A stretch of DNA of 64,000 nt from Desulfofustis glycolicus DSM 9705 (GTDB taxonomy: Bacteria; Desulfobacterota; Desulfobulbia; Desulfobulbales; Desulfocapsaceae): contig NZ_FQXS01000009.1 of the NCBI RefSeq assembly GCF_900130015.1, positions 62,001-126,000 of the forward strand, read 5' to 3'. The number at the start of each line of letters is the position of its first letter. Within the stretch, counting starts at the first letter, position 1. A program made the translations under genes and the position numbers. Shown here one piece after another: positions 43,868 to 52,176 of the stretch. The notes under the pieces were generated by a model. It had not been told where the DNA came from. It made no database searches and was given only the letters and a program-made list of their open reading frames with translations.

Positions 43868-44473
43868 TTGAGCTTCATCAACTTGAAAGACAAGGTTGTT
43901 CAAGTAAAGATCGTCTATTACGGGCCCGGGCGATGCGGTAAGACGACCAATCTCGAATATATCAACAAGACCTATCGTAACCAGATAGTCTCCGAGATGG
44001 TGAGTTTGAAAACGCACGGCGATCGGACACTGTTTTTCGATTTTTTGCCGTTTGATATGGGCAAGATCAAGGGGTACGATATCAAGATCCAATTGTATAC
44101 CGTACCCGGCCAGGTCAAATATAACGCGACGCGAAAATTGGTTCTGCGAGGTGTCGACGGCATTGTCTTCGTGGCCGACGCGATGGCCAAGCAGAGGGAA
44201 AAAAATATACGATCTCTCAACCAGTTACACGAAAACCTCCTTTCCTACAAAGAGAGTATTTTCAAGATTCCGTTGGTCATGCAATATAACAAGGTGGATC
44301 TCAAGGAACACGGGATACCCATTTTACCCACGGAGGTATTGCAGAAAGATCTGAACAGCAGACTCAAGGTTCCGTATTTCGAAGCAAGTGCCATAACGGG
44401 CTACAATGTAGCAGCAACTTTAAAGAAGATCATTTCCTCGACCGTTATTTCGATACAGAAAAAATTACTCTAG
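43868..44473 (+). CDS. MglA-like small GTPase
   Basis: 201 residues from TTG 43868, with AGGAGG 10 bp upstream. All Ras-like motifs are present: G1 GPGRCGKTTN, an MglA-type PM3 box YTVPGQVKYNATR in place of DxxG, G4 YNKVDL and G5 EASAITGYN. No lipidation signal. MglA switches polarity and drives motility or pilus positioning in delta-proteobacteria. The residues after G1 (LEYINKTYRNQ) and the TVPGQ box are classical MglA features. Confidence 0.92.
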   Translation: MSFINLKDKVVQVKIVYYGPGRCGKTTNLEYINKTYRNQIVSEMVSLKTHGDRTLFFDFLPFDMGKIKGYDIKIQLYTVPGQVKYNATRKLVLRGVDGIVFVADAMAKQREKNIRSLNQLHENLLSYKESIFKIPLVMQYNKVDLKEHGIPILPTEVLQKDLNSRLKVPYFEASAITGYNVAATLKKIISSTVISIQKKLL

Positions 44474-44485
44474 AGAGAAGGCACG

Positions 44486-47400
44486 GTGGAACGACAAACA
44501 GACAGCCAGTATGACGACGACCTGACCGTCGGAATCGCGGACTATGATGACGAGTCCATCGATGCCGGTTATGTGGACCTGTTCGAGTATTCCGGAGAAG
44601 AAGAGTCTCCTATCGCTCGCCTGAAGACGATTGTGCTGTCGATTGATTGGGAGATCACCGACGAAGTCCTGACCCAGTTCAACGACGAATTGACAGACCT
44701 GCATGATATCTGGGCCGATGATCCGGTCAAGCTGGTCTATGTCCAGGCGTTGCAGAAAATCGGCAAGTACATTTTCCAGCAGAAGTCGGATTCTCACCCC
44801 AGTGCCATCAAACTGCTTCTGACCTTCTATTATAATCTGGAAAAGATCGTTCTTGATGCCGAATTGTCCGAAGCCGAGAAAAAAGAGGTTCTCCGCTCGG
44901 ATGTGAAAAAATTCGAGCAACTCAAGCGTCAGATCGAGGCGGAGACGGCCAAGAGTAAAAAACCGGCCGCGGGTCCGGCCGGTGCCGCATCCCTTTCCCT
45001 GTCGGAACATGGTGCCGCACATCCCGTCCTGTTCAATCTCAAGGCCTGCATTCTCGGTATGGATTGGGAGATAACCGAGCGGGAATTGAGTGATCTGAGC
45101 AAGGAGATCAGGCGACTCGAGGTTGAGTTCGCCGGCGACAAACCGCGCCTGCTGTTTCTCCAGGGCATCGAAGCTCTGGGCGGCTATATCAGATTGAAAA
45201 AGAGCAATGCTCACGCCGATGCGTTCAAACTGCTCTATTCTTTTTATGAAGGGCTGGAAAAAATCGTCGTCAACGACATGAGCATCGAAGAGCAGAAGGC
45301 GATTCTCTTTCCGGAGGTTGAGAAGTTTGAACAATTCAAGAAAATCATTCTGCCGTCATTGACCGAAGACGCCCCGGCGGACGAAGAAGATGCCGGAGCC
45401 GCCGACGAGCATGAAGGAGGTGAAGGCACAAGTGTCGCACCGGCGTTTGCCGATGTGCCCGATGAAGTGCATGGCTTCCAGGCCGATGAAGAGGCGGCGC
45501 AGCTTGGTGAAGATGTGCCGAACGATGTAGAAGACCGACTCGAACAATTTTTCTCGGAAAGCGGCGACGGAGAGCAAGCTGCCGTCGAAGAAACGCCGGC
45601 CAGTGCCGGGCCTGAAGACAGTTTTACTCAGGAGGCGGCACAGCGGGTTGCCTCGTTTTTCGATACCGAGGAGAGCCGGGCCGGTTCCTCGTATATGTCA
45701 ATCAGCGCCGAAGAGGCCCTGCGCGGTGTCGATGTCGAGACCGACGCCGACGACGACTCGGCCGAAGAGGCCTTACCGGTGGAGCCGAGCGGTACGCTGG
45801 CACCGGCCCTGGCCGATATGGAAGGGGAACCGGCGACTATGTTCGGCGATACGTCCGAAGAAGCGATTGCCTGGAGTGATGACGATTCGGTTCATGAGGT
45901 GCAAAAACGGCTCGGCGGTTTTTTCGATCAGGAAGCAGAGGAAGGATTGGTTTCCCAGGCGGTGGCCGATTCGGCTCTCCGTGGTGTCGATGTCGAGAGT
46001 GAAGCTGATGACGATACCGAGGAAGCCGCACTTCCGCTCAGCGATGATGAAGATCTGGCGCCGGCCCTGTCGATGGAGGATGAAGAAGAAAGGGGTGTCG
46101 AATCTCCTGACGAAGGTGAGATGATCGGCACTGATATAGAGGATCGTCTCGAGACCCTTTTTGCAGAAGACGACGCCGTCGTCTCGTCGGCGCTTGAAGG
46201 CATTGATCTCGATACCGAGCGTGACGCCGAGCCAGCCCAGCAGCCGGCTGCCTCGTTCGACGATGAATCCCCGGTCCTTTTCGAGTCCGAAGAATCCATT
46301 GAATTTGAGAGCCAACTCGATTCTTTGTTCGATGACAGCGATGACCGAGACGATGGTGGCGAAAGGGAGGATTCGCTTGAAACCGCTGGGGCAGAGGAAC
46401 AGGTTGCCGCGTTTTTCGAACCGGCCGATGATGCGTTCGGTGCTCCGGCTGATCTGTCGCCGGACGAGATGGCGGCCGGTCTGACCGCTGACGATGGAGA
46501 AACGGAGGGTGTCGTCTTCACTGCTGTTGAGGATGAGCAGGTTGTCGGTGAGATCGCCGAAGGCATTATTGATGACGGTGACGAAGATGACGGCTATGCC
46601 ACGTTTGCCAGCGAATCGGATGAGGAGGAATTTTTTGCGGCGATCGATGAACGAGTCGATGAACCGGGTGAGTTCCAAATGGAGCTTCTCGACGAAACCG
46701 ACGATATCGATACCCGTGATGTGGCTTCCCTGAGCCAGCCTGAAACCGATGGTGCCGGTCAGCCCGGTGAGAAGCCACCACCTCCGGCCGCATTGACCGA
46801 AACAGATAAGGAAGAAGACGAGGAAGATACCTTCGTCTTCGCCAGTGACGACGATCTCGGCGATCTCCGGGGAGCCATCGCCTCGCTTGGCGTTGAAATC
46901 AACGATACGATCATTCAGGGAATTTTGTCGGCAGTGAACGGATTGCGACACCATTATTCCAACCGTCCGGTAGAGAAGACGTTTCTCCAGTTGATTTCGA
47001 CCATCGTGCAGCACATCGGCCAGTATCGATATGAAGCAAGCGCCGAGGCCCATGGCCTGCTTCTTTCTGTCTTCGATAAGCTTGAACTCATTCAGAATCC
47101 GGAACTGCCGGCGGAGCAGGCCCACGAGATCCTGCTCGCTGAGACCACCAAGGTATTACTCTGGCAGCAGACCATGCTTGATCGGCAGGCCATCCGCAAG
47201 GGCGACGAGTTGACCTTTCTCAGTCCCGTTCGTTCCGATCAGGCGGAGGAGATGGCTGAGGATGAGCCATCCGGTGACGGAGATGAAGGTGCCGGCGCCG
47301 CCGACCTCGTTACCGAGGAGCAGGCTGAAAAGGAATACTTTCAGGCAGTTTTTGAACCGGTCGAAGAGGATGATGAGCATCAGCATCTCGCGGCCACCGG

Positions 47401-47803
47401 TGGCGATGAGCAAGGGGATGAAGACGATCTGTTCGACCTGGTCGGGTCCGACCAACCGGAGGAAAGCGGAATTCCTGATGATTCGTTGATCTTGGACGAG
47501 GAAAATGTGTTTTCGCTCGATCCGCCGGCCGATACCGAGGAGGAAGATTCGCCGTTTTTGTCTTTTGATGAAGAACTCGAAGGGAACGAGGATGAAACAG
47601 CTTCGGATGATTCTTCCTTGTCCTTCGATGCTGCTGTCGAGTCTGAGATTGGTGATGCCGAATCGCCGCCGCCGGATGATGAAGGCTCCGGTGGCGATCC
47701 GGTTACCGAATATGTAAAAAAGGAATTGGCAGCGTTGCGCTCCTCATTGCAGGCAGATATTGAGGAATTGCGCAAACGGTTGGAAGGCAGAGACCAAAGC
47801 TGA
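44486..47803 (+). CDS. Large acidic repeat protein with three copies of a helical domain
   Basis: 1105 residues from GTG 44486 (GAGAAGG upstream), 12 bp after the GTPase. Three homologous helical domains of about 110 residues lie at 41-150, 180-289 and 789-898. They share the pattern DWEIT...L..L...F/Y..D.P, a YI/IGQY helix, and LL.FY..LEKI with FEQ(L/F)K at the end. Between copies 2 and 3 is a very acidic, probably disordered region with about six degenerate repeats containing RL..FF..E (348-356, 386-396, 472-483, 551-560, 606-615, 638-645). Three copies of AL(R/E)G(V/I)D(V/L) also occur (411, 497, 569). The C-terminus (1074-1100) is a predicted coiled coil. No known domain recognised. Likely effector or scaffold of the upstream GTPase (inference). 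Confidence 0.82.
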   Translation: MERQTDSQYDDDLTVGIADYDDESIDAGYVDLFEYSGEEESPIARLKTIVLSIDWEITDEVLTQFNDELTDLHDIWADDPVKLVYVQALQKIGKYIFQQKSDSHPSAIKLLLTFYYNLEKIVLDAELSEAEKKEVLRSDVKKFEQLKRQIEAETAKSKKPAAGPAGAASLSLSEHGAAHPVLFNLKACILGMDWEITERELSDLSKEIRRLEVEFAGDKPRLLFLQGIEALGGYIRLKKSNAHADAFKLLYSFYEGLEKIVVNDMSIEEQKAILFPEVEKFEQFKKIILPSLTEDAPADEEDAGAADEHEGGEGTSVAPAFADVPDEVHGFQADEEAAQLGEDVPNDVEDRLEQFFSESGDGEQAAVEETPASAGPEDSFTQEAAQRVASFFDTEESRAGSSYMSISAEEALRGVDVETDADDDSAEEALPVEPSGTLAPALADMEGEPATMFGDTSEEAIAWSDDDSVHEVQKRLGGFFDQEAEEGLVSQAVADSALRGVDVESEADDDTEEAALPLSDDEDLAPALSMEDEEERGVESPDEGEMIGTDIEDRLETLFAEDDAVVSSALEGIDLDTERDAEPAQQPAASFDDESPVLFESEESIEFESQLDSLFDDSDDRDDGGEREDSLETAGAEEQVAAFFEPADDAFGAPADLSPDEMAAGLTADDGETEGVVFTAVEDEQVVGEIAEGIIDDGDEDDGYATFASESDEEEFFAAIDERVDEPGEFQMELLDETDDIDTRDVASLSQPETDGAGQPGEKPPPPAALTETDKEEDEEDTFVFASDDDLGDLRGAIASLGVEINDTIIQGILSAVNGLRHHYSNRPVEKTFLQLISTIVQHIGQYRYEASAEAHGLLLSVFDKLELIQNPELPAEQAHEILLAETTKVLLWQQTMLDRQAIRKGDELTFLSPVRSDQAEEMAEDEPSGDGDEGAGAADLVTEEQAEKEYFQAVFEPVEEDDEHQHLAATGGDEQGDEDDLFDLVGSDQPEESGIPDDSLILDEENVFSLDPPADTEEEDSPFLSFDEELEGNEDETASDDSSLSFDAAVESEIGDAESPPPDDEGSGGDPVTEYVKKELAALRSSLQADIEELRKRLEGRDQS

Positions 47804-47827
47804 GTCCTCCGCAAAACCATGCATACG

Positions 47828-47853
47828 GGGTGACAGGTTGCAACCTGTCACCC
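47828..47853. repeat. Short palindromic repeat, copy 2
   Basis: Perfect palindrome GGGTGACAGGTTG / CAACCTGTCACCC, 25 bp after the acidic-protein stop. It may act as its terminator, although no T-run follows. Confidence 0.8.
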
Positions 47854-47894
47854 GAACTCCAGTACAGCTGCGGACATCCTGCCCGCAGCTCCTC

Positions 47895-48115
47895 TATCCC
47901 CATGACGGGACGTCATAACGAACGATGAAAATCAGCGCCGTGGTCGGATGGGCTGGTTGGTTCTCCCTCCGGCTACTGCGCTGCGGCCTGATCGGCCTGG
48001 AGCGGACGTCCTGTCCGCTCCCCTTCGGGCCTGATTCTCCGCCCCGCCGGGCCTCCGCGATGCAGCCTCCGAGAGAACCAACCAGCCCGGGAAGTTCAGC
48101 CTGTGGAACTGATTT
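47895..48115 (+). repeat. Dispersed structured repeat, copy 3
   Basis: Head ATGACGGGACGTCAT hairpin, ACGAACGATGAAAATC and CCGTGGTCGG; core CTCCGGCTACTGCGCTGCGG; inner hairpin GCGGACGTCCTGTCCGC; tail CGCGATGCAGCCTCC; outer arms GGTTGGTTCTC / GAGAACCAACC pair perfectly. It lacks the segment between GGCCTCCGAGG and the inner hairpin that copy 2 has. A 76-codon frame runs from the conserved ATG and stops in the head of the next unit. Confidence 0.85.
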
Positions 48116-48124
48116 TTATATAGC

Positions 48125-48185
48125 CCCCATGACGGGATGTCACAACGAACGATGAAAATCGGTGTCGTATTCGGAAGATCCGGTT
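48125..48185 (+). repeat. Head of a further dispersed repeat unit, truncated
   Basis: ATGACGGGATGTCACAACGA, ACGATGAAAATCGGTGTCGT and ATTCGGAAGATCCGG repeat the head of copy 3 directly downstream of it, but the core is missing. A head-to-tail duplication cut short. Confidence 0.7.
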
Positions 48186-48200
48186 GGTGAAAGTGAGAGG

Positions 48201-48224
48201 GGGACAGGTTAAAACCTGTCCCGC
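48201..48224. repeat. Short palindromic repeat, copy 3
   Basis: GGGACAGGTT-AA-AACCTGTCCC followed by GCCG. Lies after the truncated repeat head and 50 bp before the cytochrome b stop. Confidence 0.8.
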
Positions 48225-48273
48225 CGATTTTCATATAAAAAAAACACAACTGCCTCGGGGCAGTTTATCGCTT

Positions 48274-49128
48274 TCAATCGTGTATGGTCAGGGCGAGAAC
48301 CGTTAGGAAGAGGTAGCCGACCAGCCAGCAGCCGACGAAGGTCAGCAGATGCGGATACCAGCGGCTTTTGCGGCGAAGCACGGTGAGGGCGCCGATCAGG
48401 GCGACGGGAACCAGAACGCCGGCAATAAGCGGCGGCAGATAGCGGAGTAGTTCCTGTAGGCCGAGAAAGAACCAGGGGCCGGTAATATAAGAAATGCCGA
48501 GTTGTTCCGGGTCGAGCGGGGCTGCAACGAATACCCCGGTGAGCATGACGGTCGCGACCAGCGGCAGATGCGAAGTCAGATTGACCCGGTAATAGCGACG
48601 CAGATGGTTCCAGGCGAGAAGCAGAAAGAGGATGTTAAACGAGCAGACATGGTGCAGGTAAACGCGTTGCAGCCCACCATCGGAGATAGCAAAAAGAAGG
48701 CGATCCAGGGTCGAGCCGAAGAACGGGATGGCTTCGAGGATATGTTCGGCGATCATTCCGGCGGAGAAACCGGTGCTGTCGAAGCGCAGTACATAGCCGG
48801 TGAACAGCAGCATCAGGATGACCGGCAAACAGAGAATGAGAACAATAAAGGAGGTGGTGTCGTAGCTCTCAGATTTGTCGAATACCGCCAGGTAGTGGGC
48901 CAGGGCGAAGAGGAAAAAGAGCTGACTCGAATAGAAGTGAAGGGATCGGAACCAGGCGCCGTAGGGAATCAGGATGTCGAGGGCGGAGGTCGAGTAATAG
49001 GGCTCGTGCGGGTCATAATGCAGACCGACGAGGATCCCTGAGAGCAGGGACAGGTAGAGGCAGATCAGGCTCCACTCTCCCCATTTAATCGATTGCAGCA
49101 ATGTGCCGAATCGCTCCGCGATACGCAT
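48274..49128 (-). CDS. Cytochrome b (b6-like) of a bc-type complex
   Basis: 284 residues with about seven membrane segments. Haem-ligand histidines: H64/H78 (spacing 14) and H160/H175 (spacing 15, as in b6 rather than bc1). PEWxx-like quinol motif is not obvious; LDPEQLGISY lies in the C-terminal part. The C-terminal third is too short for a complete subunit IV. It lies 5 bp after the Rieske gene. No cytochrome c1/f gene is nearby, so the electron acceptor is unknown. Confidence 0.85.
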   Translation of the reverse strand: MRIAERFGTLLQSIKWGEWSLICLYLSLLSGILVGLHYDPHEPYYSTSALDILIPYGAWFRSLHFYSSQLFFLFALAHYLAVFDKSESYDTTSFIVLILCLPVILMLLFTGYVLRFDSTGFSAGMIAEHILEAIPFFGSTLDRLLFAISDGGLQRVYLHHVCSFNILFLLLAWNHLRRYYRVNLTSHLPLVATVMLTGVFVAAPLDPEQLGISYITGPWFFLGLQELLRYLPPLIAGVLVPVALIGALTVLRRKSRWYPHLLTFVGCWLVGYLFLTVLALTIHD

Positions 49129-49133
49129 GCGCC

Positions 49134-49544
49134 CTATTTGATGGTTACGAAAAGAGCCGGTGGGGCACCTTTCTCTTCAACATGATAGCGTGGCAGATGT
49201 TGCTGTGCCGGCCCATTGAGCACCTCGCCATGGATGGAAAAACGGCTTTGATGGCACGGGCACTCCAGATAGCCTTCCCGTTCCTTGTAATTGATACGAC
49301 AGCCCAGGTGGGTACAGATTCGTGAGACAGCCCAGAGTTGATCATCTCGGGATAAGAGGATGAAGTCCTGCTTGAGCAACTGCCCGTCCTGCTTCACCGT
49401 GCCGCTTACCTCGATGATCTTCGGTTTGCGCGGCAGCTTGAAGCGGATGAAGCGGATCAGCGGATAGAGCAGCAGGAGCGAGCCCAGCAGCAGAATCAGT
49501 CGGCGTGCCGGGCTGGCAACCTGGCGATGGTTGCCGTTGTTCAT
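49134..49544 (-). CDS. Rieske [2Fe-2S] protein
   Basis: 136 residues. One N-terminal membrane helix (RRLILLLGSLLLLYPLIRF), then the Rieske fold with cluster ligands C77/H79 and C95/H98 (CTHLGC and CPCHQSRF) and the disulfide pair C82/C97. With the cytochrome b it forms a minimal quinol-oxidising module. The start overlaps the coaD stop by 4 bp. Confidence 0.93.
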   Translation of the reverse strand: MNNGNHRQVASPARRLILLLGSLLLLYPLIRFIRFKLPRKPKIIEVSGTVKQDGQLLKQDFILLSRDDQLWAVSRICTHLGCRINYKEREGYLECPCHQSRFSIHGEVLNGPAQQHLPRYHVEEKGAPPALFVTIK

Positions 49545-50068
49545 GACTCGCTGTCGACGGGAGGGGCGCTGGTTCGGAATTTTTCGATCAACATTTCATT
49601 GACGTGTTCCGGTACCAGATCGTGGACATCACCACCGTGCCGTGCCGCATCCTTGACGATCGAAGAAGAAATGAAAATCCAGCGAAAACCCGGCATCAGA
49701 AAGACCGATTCGACGGATCGTTCAAGTTTCCGATTCATCAGCGCCAACTGAAACTCGTAATCGAAATCGGAAACGGCCCGGAGACCGCGAATGATGGCCC
49801 TGGCCTGTCGTCTGGCGGCATATTCGACGAGCAGACCGGAAACGTAATCAACTTCGATCCGCTCGTTGCCCTGAAAACAGCGAAGAATCATCTCTTTTCG
49901 TTCTTCCAGGCTGAACAGAGGCGCCTTCCCGGGGTTGATGGCAATAGCGACGATGATTCTGTCAAAGAGATTCAATCCCCTGGTAATCAGGTCTAGATGG
50001 CCGTTGGTGATCGGGTCGAAGGTCCCGGGATAGATGGCGGTCGTGGGCAGGTGCTCTGATGGTGTCAT
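49541..50068 (-). CDS. coaD: Phosphopantetheine adenylyltransferase
   Basis: 175 residues. Penultimate step of CoA synthesis. Motifs: AIYPGTFDPITNGHLDLI, IIRGLRAVSDFDYEFQLALMN split over two segments, and the ISSSIVKD loop. Between rsmD and the Rieske gene; rsmD-coaD is a common pair. Confidence 0.96.
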   Translation of the reverse strand: MTPSEHLPTTAIYPGTFDPITNGHLDLITRGLNLFDRIIVAIAINPGKAPLFSLEERKEMILRCFQGNERIEVDYVSGLLVEYAARRQARAIIRGLRAVSDFDYEFQLALMNRKLERSVESVFLMPGFRWIFISSSIVKDAARHGGDVHDLVPEHVNEMLIEKFRTSAPPVDSES

Positions 50069-50095
50069 GATTGGTTCCTGGGCTCGGTAGGGTGG

Positions 50096-50674
50096 TCAGA
50101 TTGGTGGCGTCGGGCGATAGAAGATAAACATCGAGTCGCCGTAGCGCCGGCTGTCGATCCGGATTAGGTGGTGAAGCGAGTCGGGCGGCGAAAAGTCTTT
50201 ACGCTCCTCGATGATGAGCAGTGCTGTGGCAGAAAAGACATCGGGGCGATCGAGCAGGTGAAGTATGGTCCGTGCCAGATTTTTGCCATACGGAGGATCG
50301 GCAAAGACAAGGTCGTAGCGACGGTGCGGATCGCCGGTGGTGGTCATGACACCGAGACCTTTGCTCAGATCGGCCCGGCGTAACGCCGAACGCTGTGGAC
50401 CGTCAGCAATCAGTGCGACGTTTTTAGCTACCAGCGTGAGGGCCTGGCTGCTGTTATCGACGAAAAGCACCGATGCCGCGCCCCGGCTCAGTGCTTCACA
50501 GCCAAACGCACCAGTGCCGGCGAAAAGATCGGCGACATGACTGCCGACGATCGCCGAGCTGATGATATTGAATACCGCTTCGCGGGCGCGATCGGCTGTC
50601 GGTCGGATGGCCCGGGTGCCGCCGGCCGGAGTGAACAGCCGGCGTCCCCGGGCGATGCCGCTGATGATCCTCAT
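50096..50674 (-). CDS. rsmD: 16S rRNA (guanine966-N2)-methyltransferase
   Basis: 192 residues. N-terminal RIISGIARGRRLFTP, the SAM site DLFAGTGAFGCEALSRGA, and the catalytic motif VFADPPYGKN. Methylates G966 of 16S rRNA. Upstream partner of coaD. Confidence 0.95.
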   Translation of the reverse strand: MRIISGIARGRRLFTPAGGTRAIRPTADRAREAVFNIISSAIVGSHVADLFAGTGAFGCEALSRGAASVLFVDNSSQALTLVAKNVALIADGPQRSALRRADLSKGLGVMTTTGDPHRRYDLVFADPPYGKNLARTILHLLDRPDVFSATALLIIEERKDFSPPDSLHHLIRIDSRRYGDSMFIFYRPTPPI

Positions 50675-50803
50675 CTCTCTTCGCTGCTCCGCAGGCGATC
50701 ATCGCCGATGTCGATTCTCTTGTCCGCTTGAAACTCCGAGGTGGAAATGGTGCCGGCTGGCGCAAGGCATCCCGGCGTGTCGGCGTTTTCGACCGGCAGA
50801 TAA

Positions 50804-51826
50804 TCAATCCTTGAAAAACTGCTCGGCGATCTGGATGGTGTTCAGTGCCGCACCTTTCAAGATATTGTCGGAGACGACCCAGAGGTTGATGCCGTTGGCG
50901 ATGGATTCGTCTTCGCGGATTCTGCCGACAAATGTGTCGAATTCCCCCTGGGCGTTGGTGGCTAGGGGATATCGCTGCTTGAGCGGGTCATCGACAACGG
51001 TGACGCCGGGGGCTTCCGCCAGCAGGGCGGTTACTTCAGCGGCGGAAATTTTTGTTTGGGTCTCGATGTTGATCGATTCCGAATGGCCGTAGAAGACCGG
51101 TACCCGGACGGCGGTAGCGGTGACCCCGATCGATTCGTCCTCGAAGATCTTTCTCGTCTCGTTCACCATCTTCATCTCTTCCTTGGTATAGCCGTTGTCC
51201 AGGAACGAGTCGATATGCGGCAGGCAGTTGAAGGCGATTTGGTGTGGATAGACGCGATGGGAGAGCGGTGTGCCGGCGACAAAATCGCGCACCTGCTGCT
51301 TGAGTTCCTCGATTGCCGACGTACCGGTGCCGGATACCGCCTGATAGGTAGAGACGACGATTCGCTTGATACCGGCGCGATCGTAAATCGGTTTGAGCGC
51401 GACCAGCATCTGGATAGTGGAGCAATTCGGGTTGGCGATAATACCACGCTTAGCGTACCGACTAATCGCCTGAGGATTGACTTCGGGAACCACCAGGGGG
51501 ACATCGGGGTCCATTCTGAAGGCGCTCGAATTATCGACGACGATGGCGCCGGCCGCCGCCGCTGCCGGCGCAAAGGCGAGGGAGCGGTCAGCCCCGGCTG
51601 AAAAGAGGGCGAAATCGATCCCTTCGAAAGAATCCTCGGTCAACACCTCGACCGCCACATCCCGACCTTGAAACGGGCAGGTTTTCCCGCGTGACCGTTC
51701 CGAAGCGAGCAGCCGCAGTTCATTGATTGGAAACGCTCGTCGGGCTAAGGTTTCAAGCATAGCACCACCAACGGCTCCGGTGGCGCCGACAACGGCGACA
51801 TTATATGCTGATTTACGTGTAAACAT
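50804..51826 (-). CDS. asd: Aspartate-semialdehyde dehydrogenase
   Basis: 340 residues. Makes L-aspartate semialdehyde for lysine, threonine, methionine and diaminopimelate. NADP motif VVGATGAVGGAMLETL; active-site Cys in IANPNCSTIQML; His/substrate segment RVPVFYGHSESI. GAGGTG ribosome-binding site. 129 bp separate it from rsmD. Confidence 0.96.
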   Translation of the reverse strand: MFTRKSAYNVAVVGATGAVGGAMLETLARRAFPINELRLLASERSRGKTCPFQGRDVAVEVLTEDSFEGIDFALFSAGADRSLAFAPAAAAAGAIVVDNSSAFRMDPDVPLVVPEVNPQAISRYAKRGIIANPNCSTIQMLVALKPIYDRAGIKRIVVSTYQAVSGTGTSAIEELKQQVRDFVAGTPLSHRVYPHQIAFNCLPHIDSFLDNGYTKEEMKMVNETRKIFEDESIGVTATAVRVPVFYGHSESINIETQTKISAAEVTALLAEAPGVTVVDDPLKQRYPLATNAQGEFDTFVGRIREDESIANGINLWVVSDNILKGAALNTIQIAEQFFKD

Positions 51827-52176
51827 CGGTTCACCTCAGATCAGATGAAATGACGGGCGGCCCGTGCCGCCAGTCTGATTATCGACCAGTGAACGTACCA
51901 GGTTTACCGGCAATATTCAATTGCAATGCAATCTCCAGGGTGAAGCTTGTCACGATCGAAAAAAGGTCCCGTCATAGTCGGCAGGGCCGTTTGTCGTGCC
52001 ACAGATTGCTCCTCGCAGGCGCGGCGGGATGTTGAACCGGGGCTGCCGTTGGTAAGTCAGCAGAGATAGATTGAAACCGGTTCGCCTTCTGGAATCGTTG
52101 GCAGGAAAGTCAGCGGGGGACAGGTTAGAACCAGTCCCCCGTTAATTTTCAATAGCCGTGATAGGATCGGCCGGTT
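51827..52176. other. Gap between psd and asd with one palindrome
   Basis: About 350 bp. A short-palindrome copy lies at 52115-52140 (GGGGGACAGGTT-AG-AACCAGTCCCCC, imperfect). The rest shows no gene or known RNA; the asd promoter is presumably near 51850-51950. Confidence 0.5.
52115..52140. repeat. Short palindromic repeat, copy 4
   Basis: Arms GGGGGAC and GTCCCCC with inner GGTT/AACC; one A-A mismatch on each side. Directly 3' of the psd gene on the minus strand. Confidence 0.7.

Noticed and set aside
44465-47125. Long minus-strand frames (289 and 450 codons)
   Set aside because: Mirror images of the Asp/Glu-rich repeats in the acidic protein gene; the plus-strand frame has a start, ribosome-binding site and operon context.
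47828-48224. Possible CRISPR-like array of palindromes
   Set aside because: The palindromes are not regularly spaced, the intervening sequences are not spacers of constant length, and no cas genes are present.
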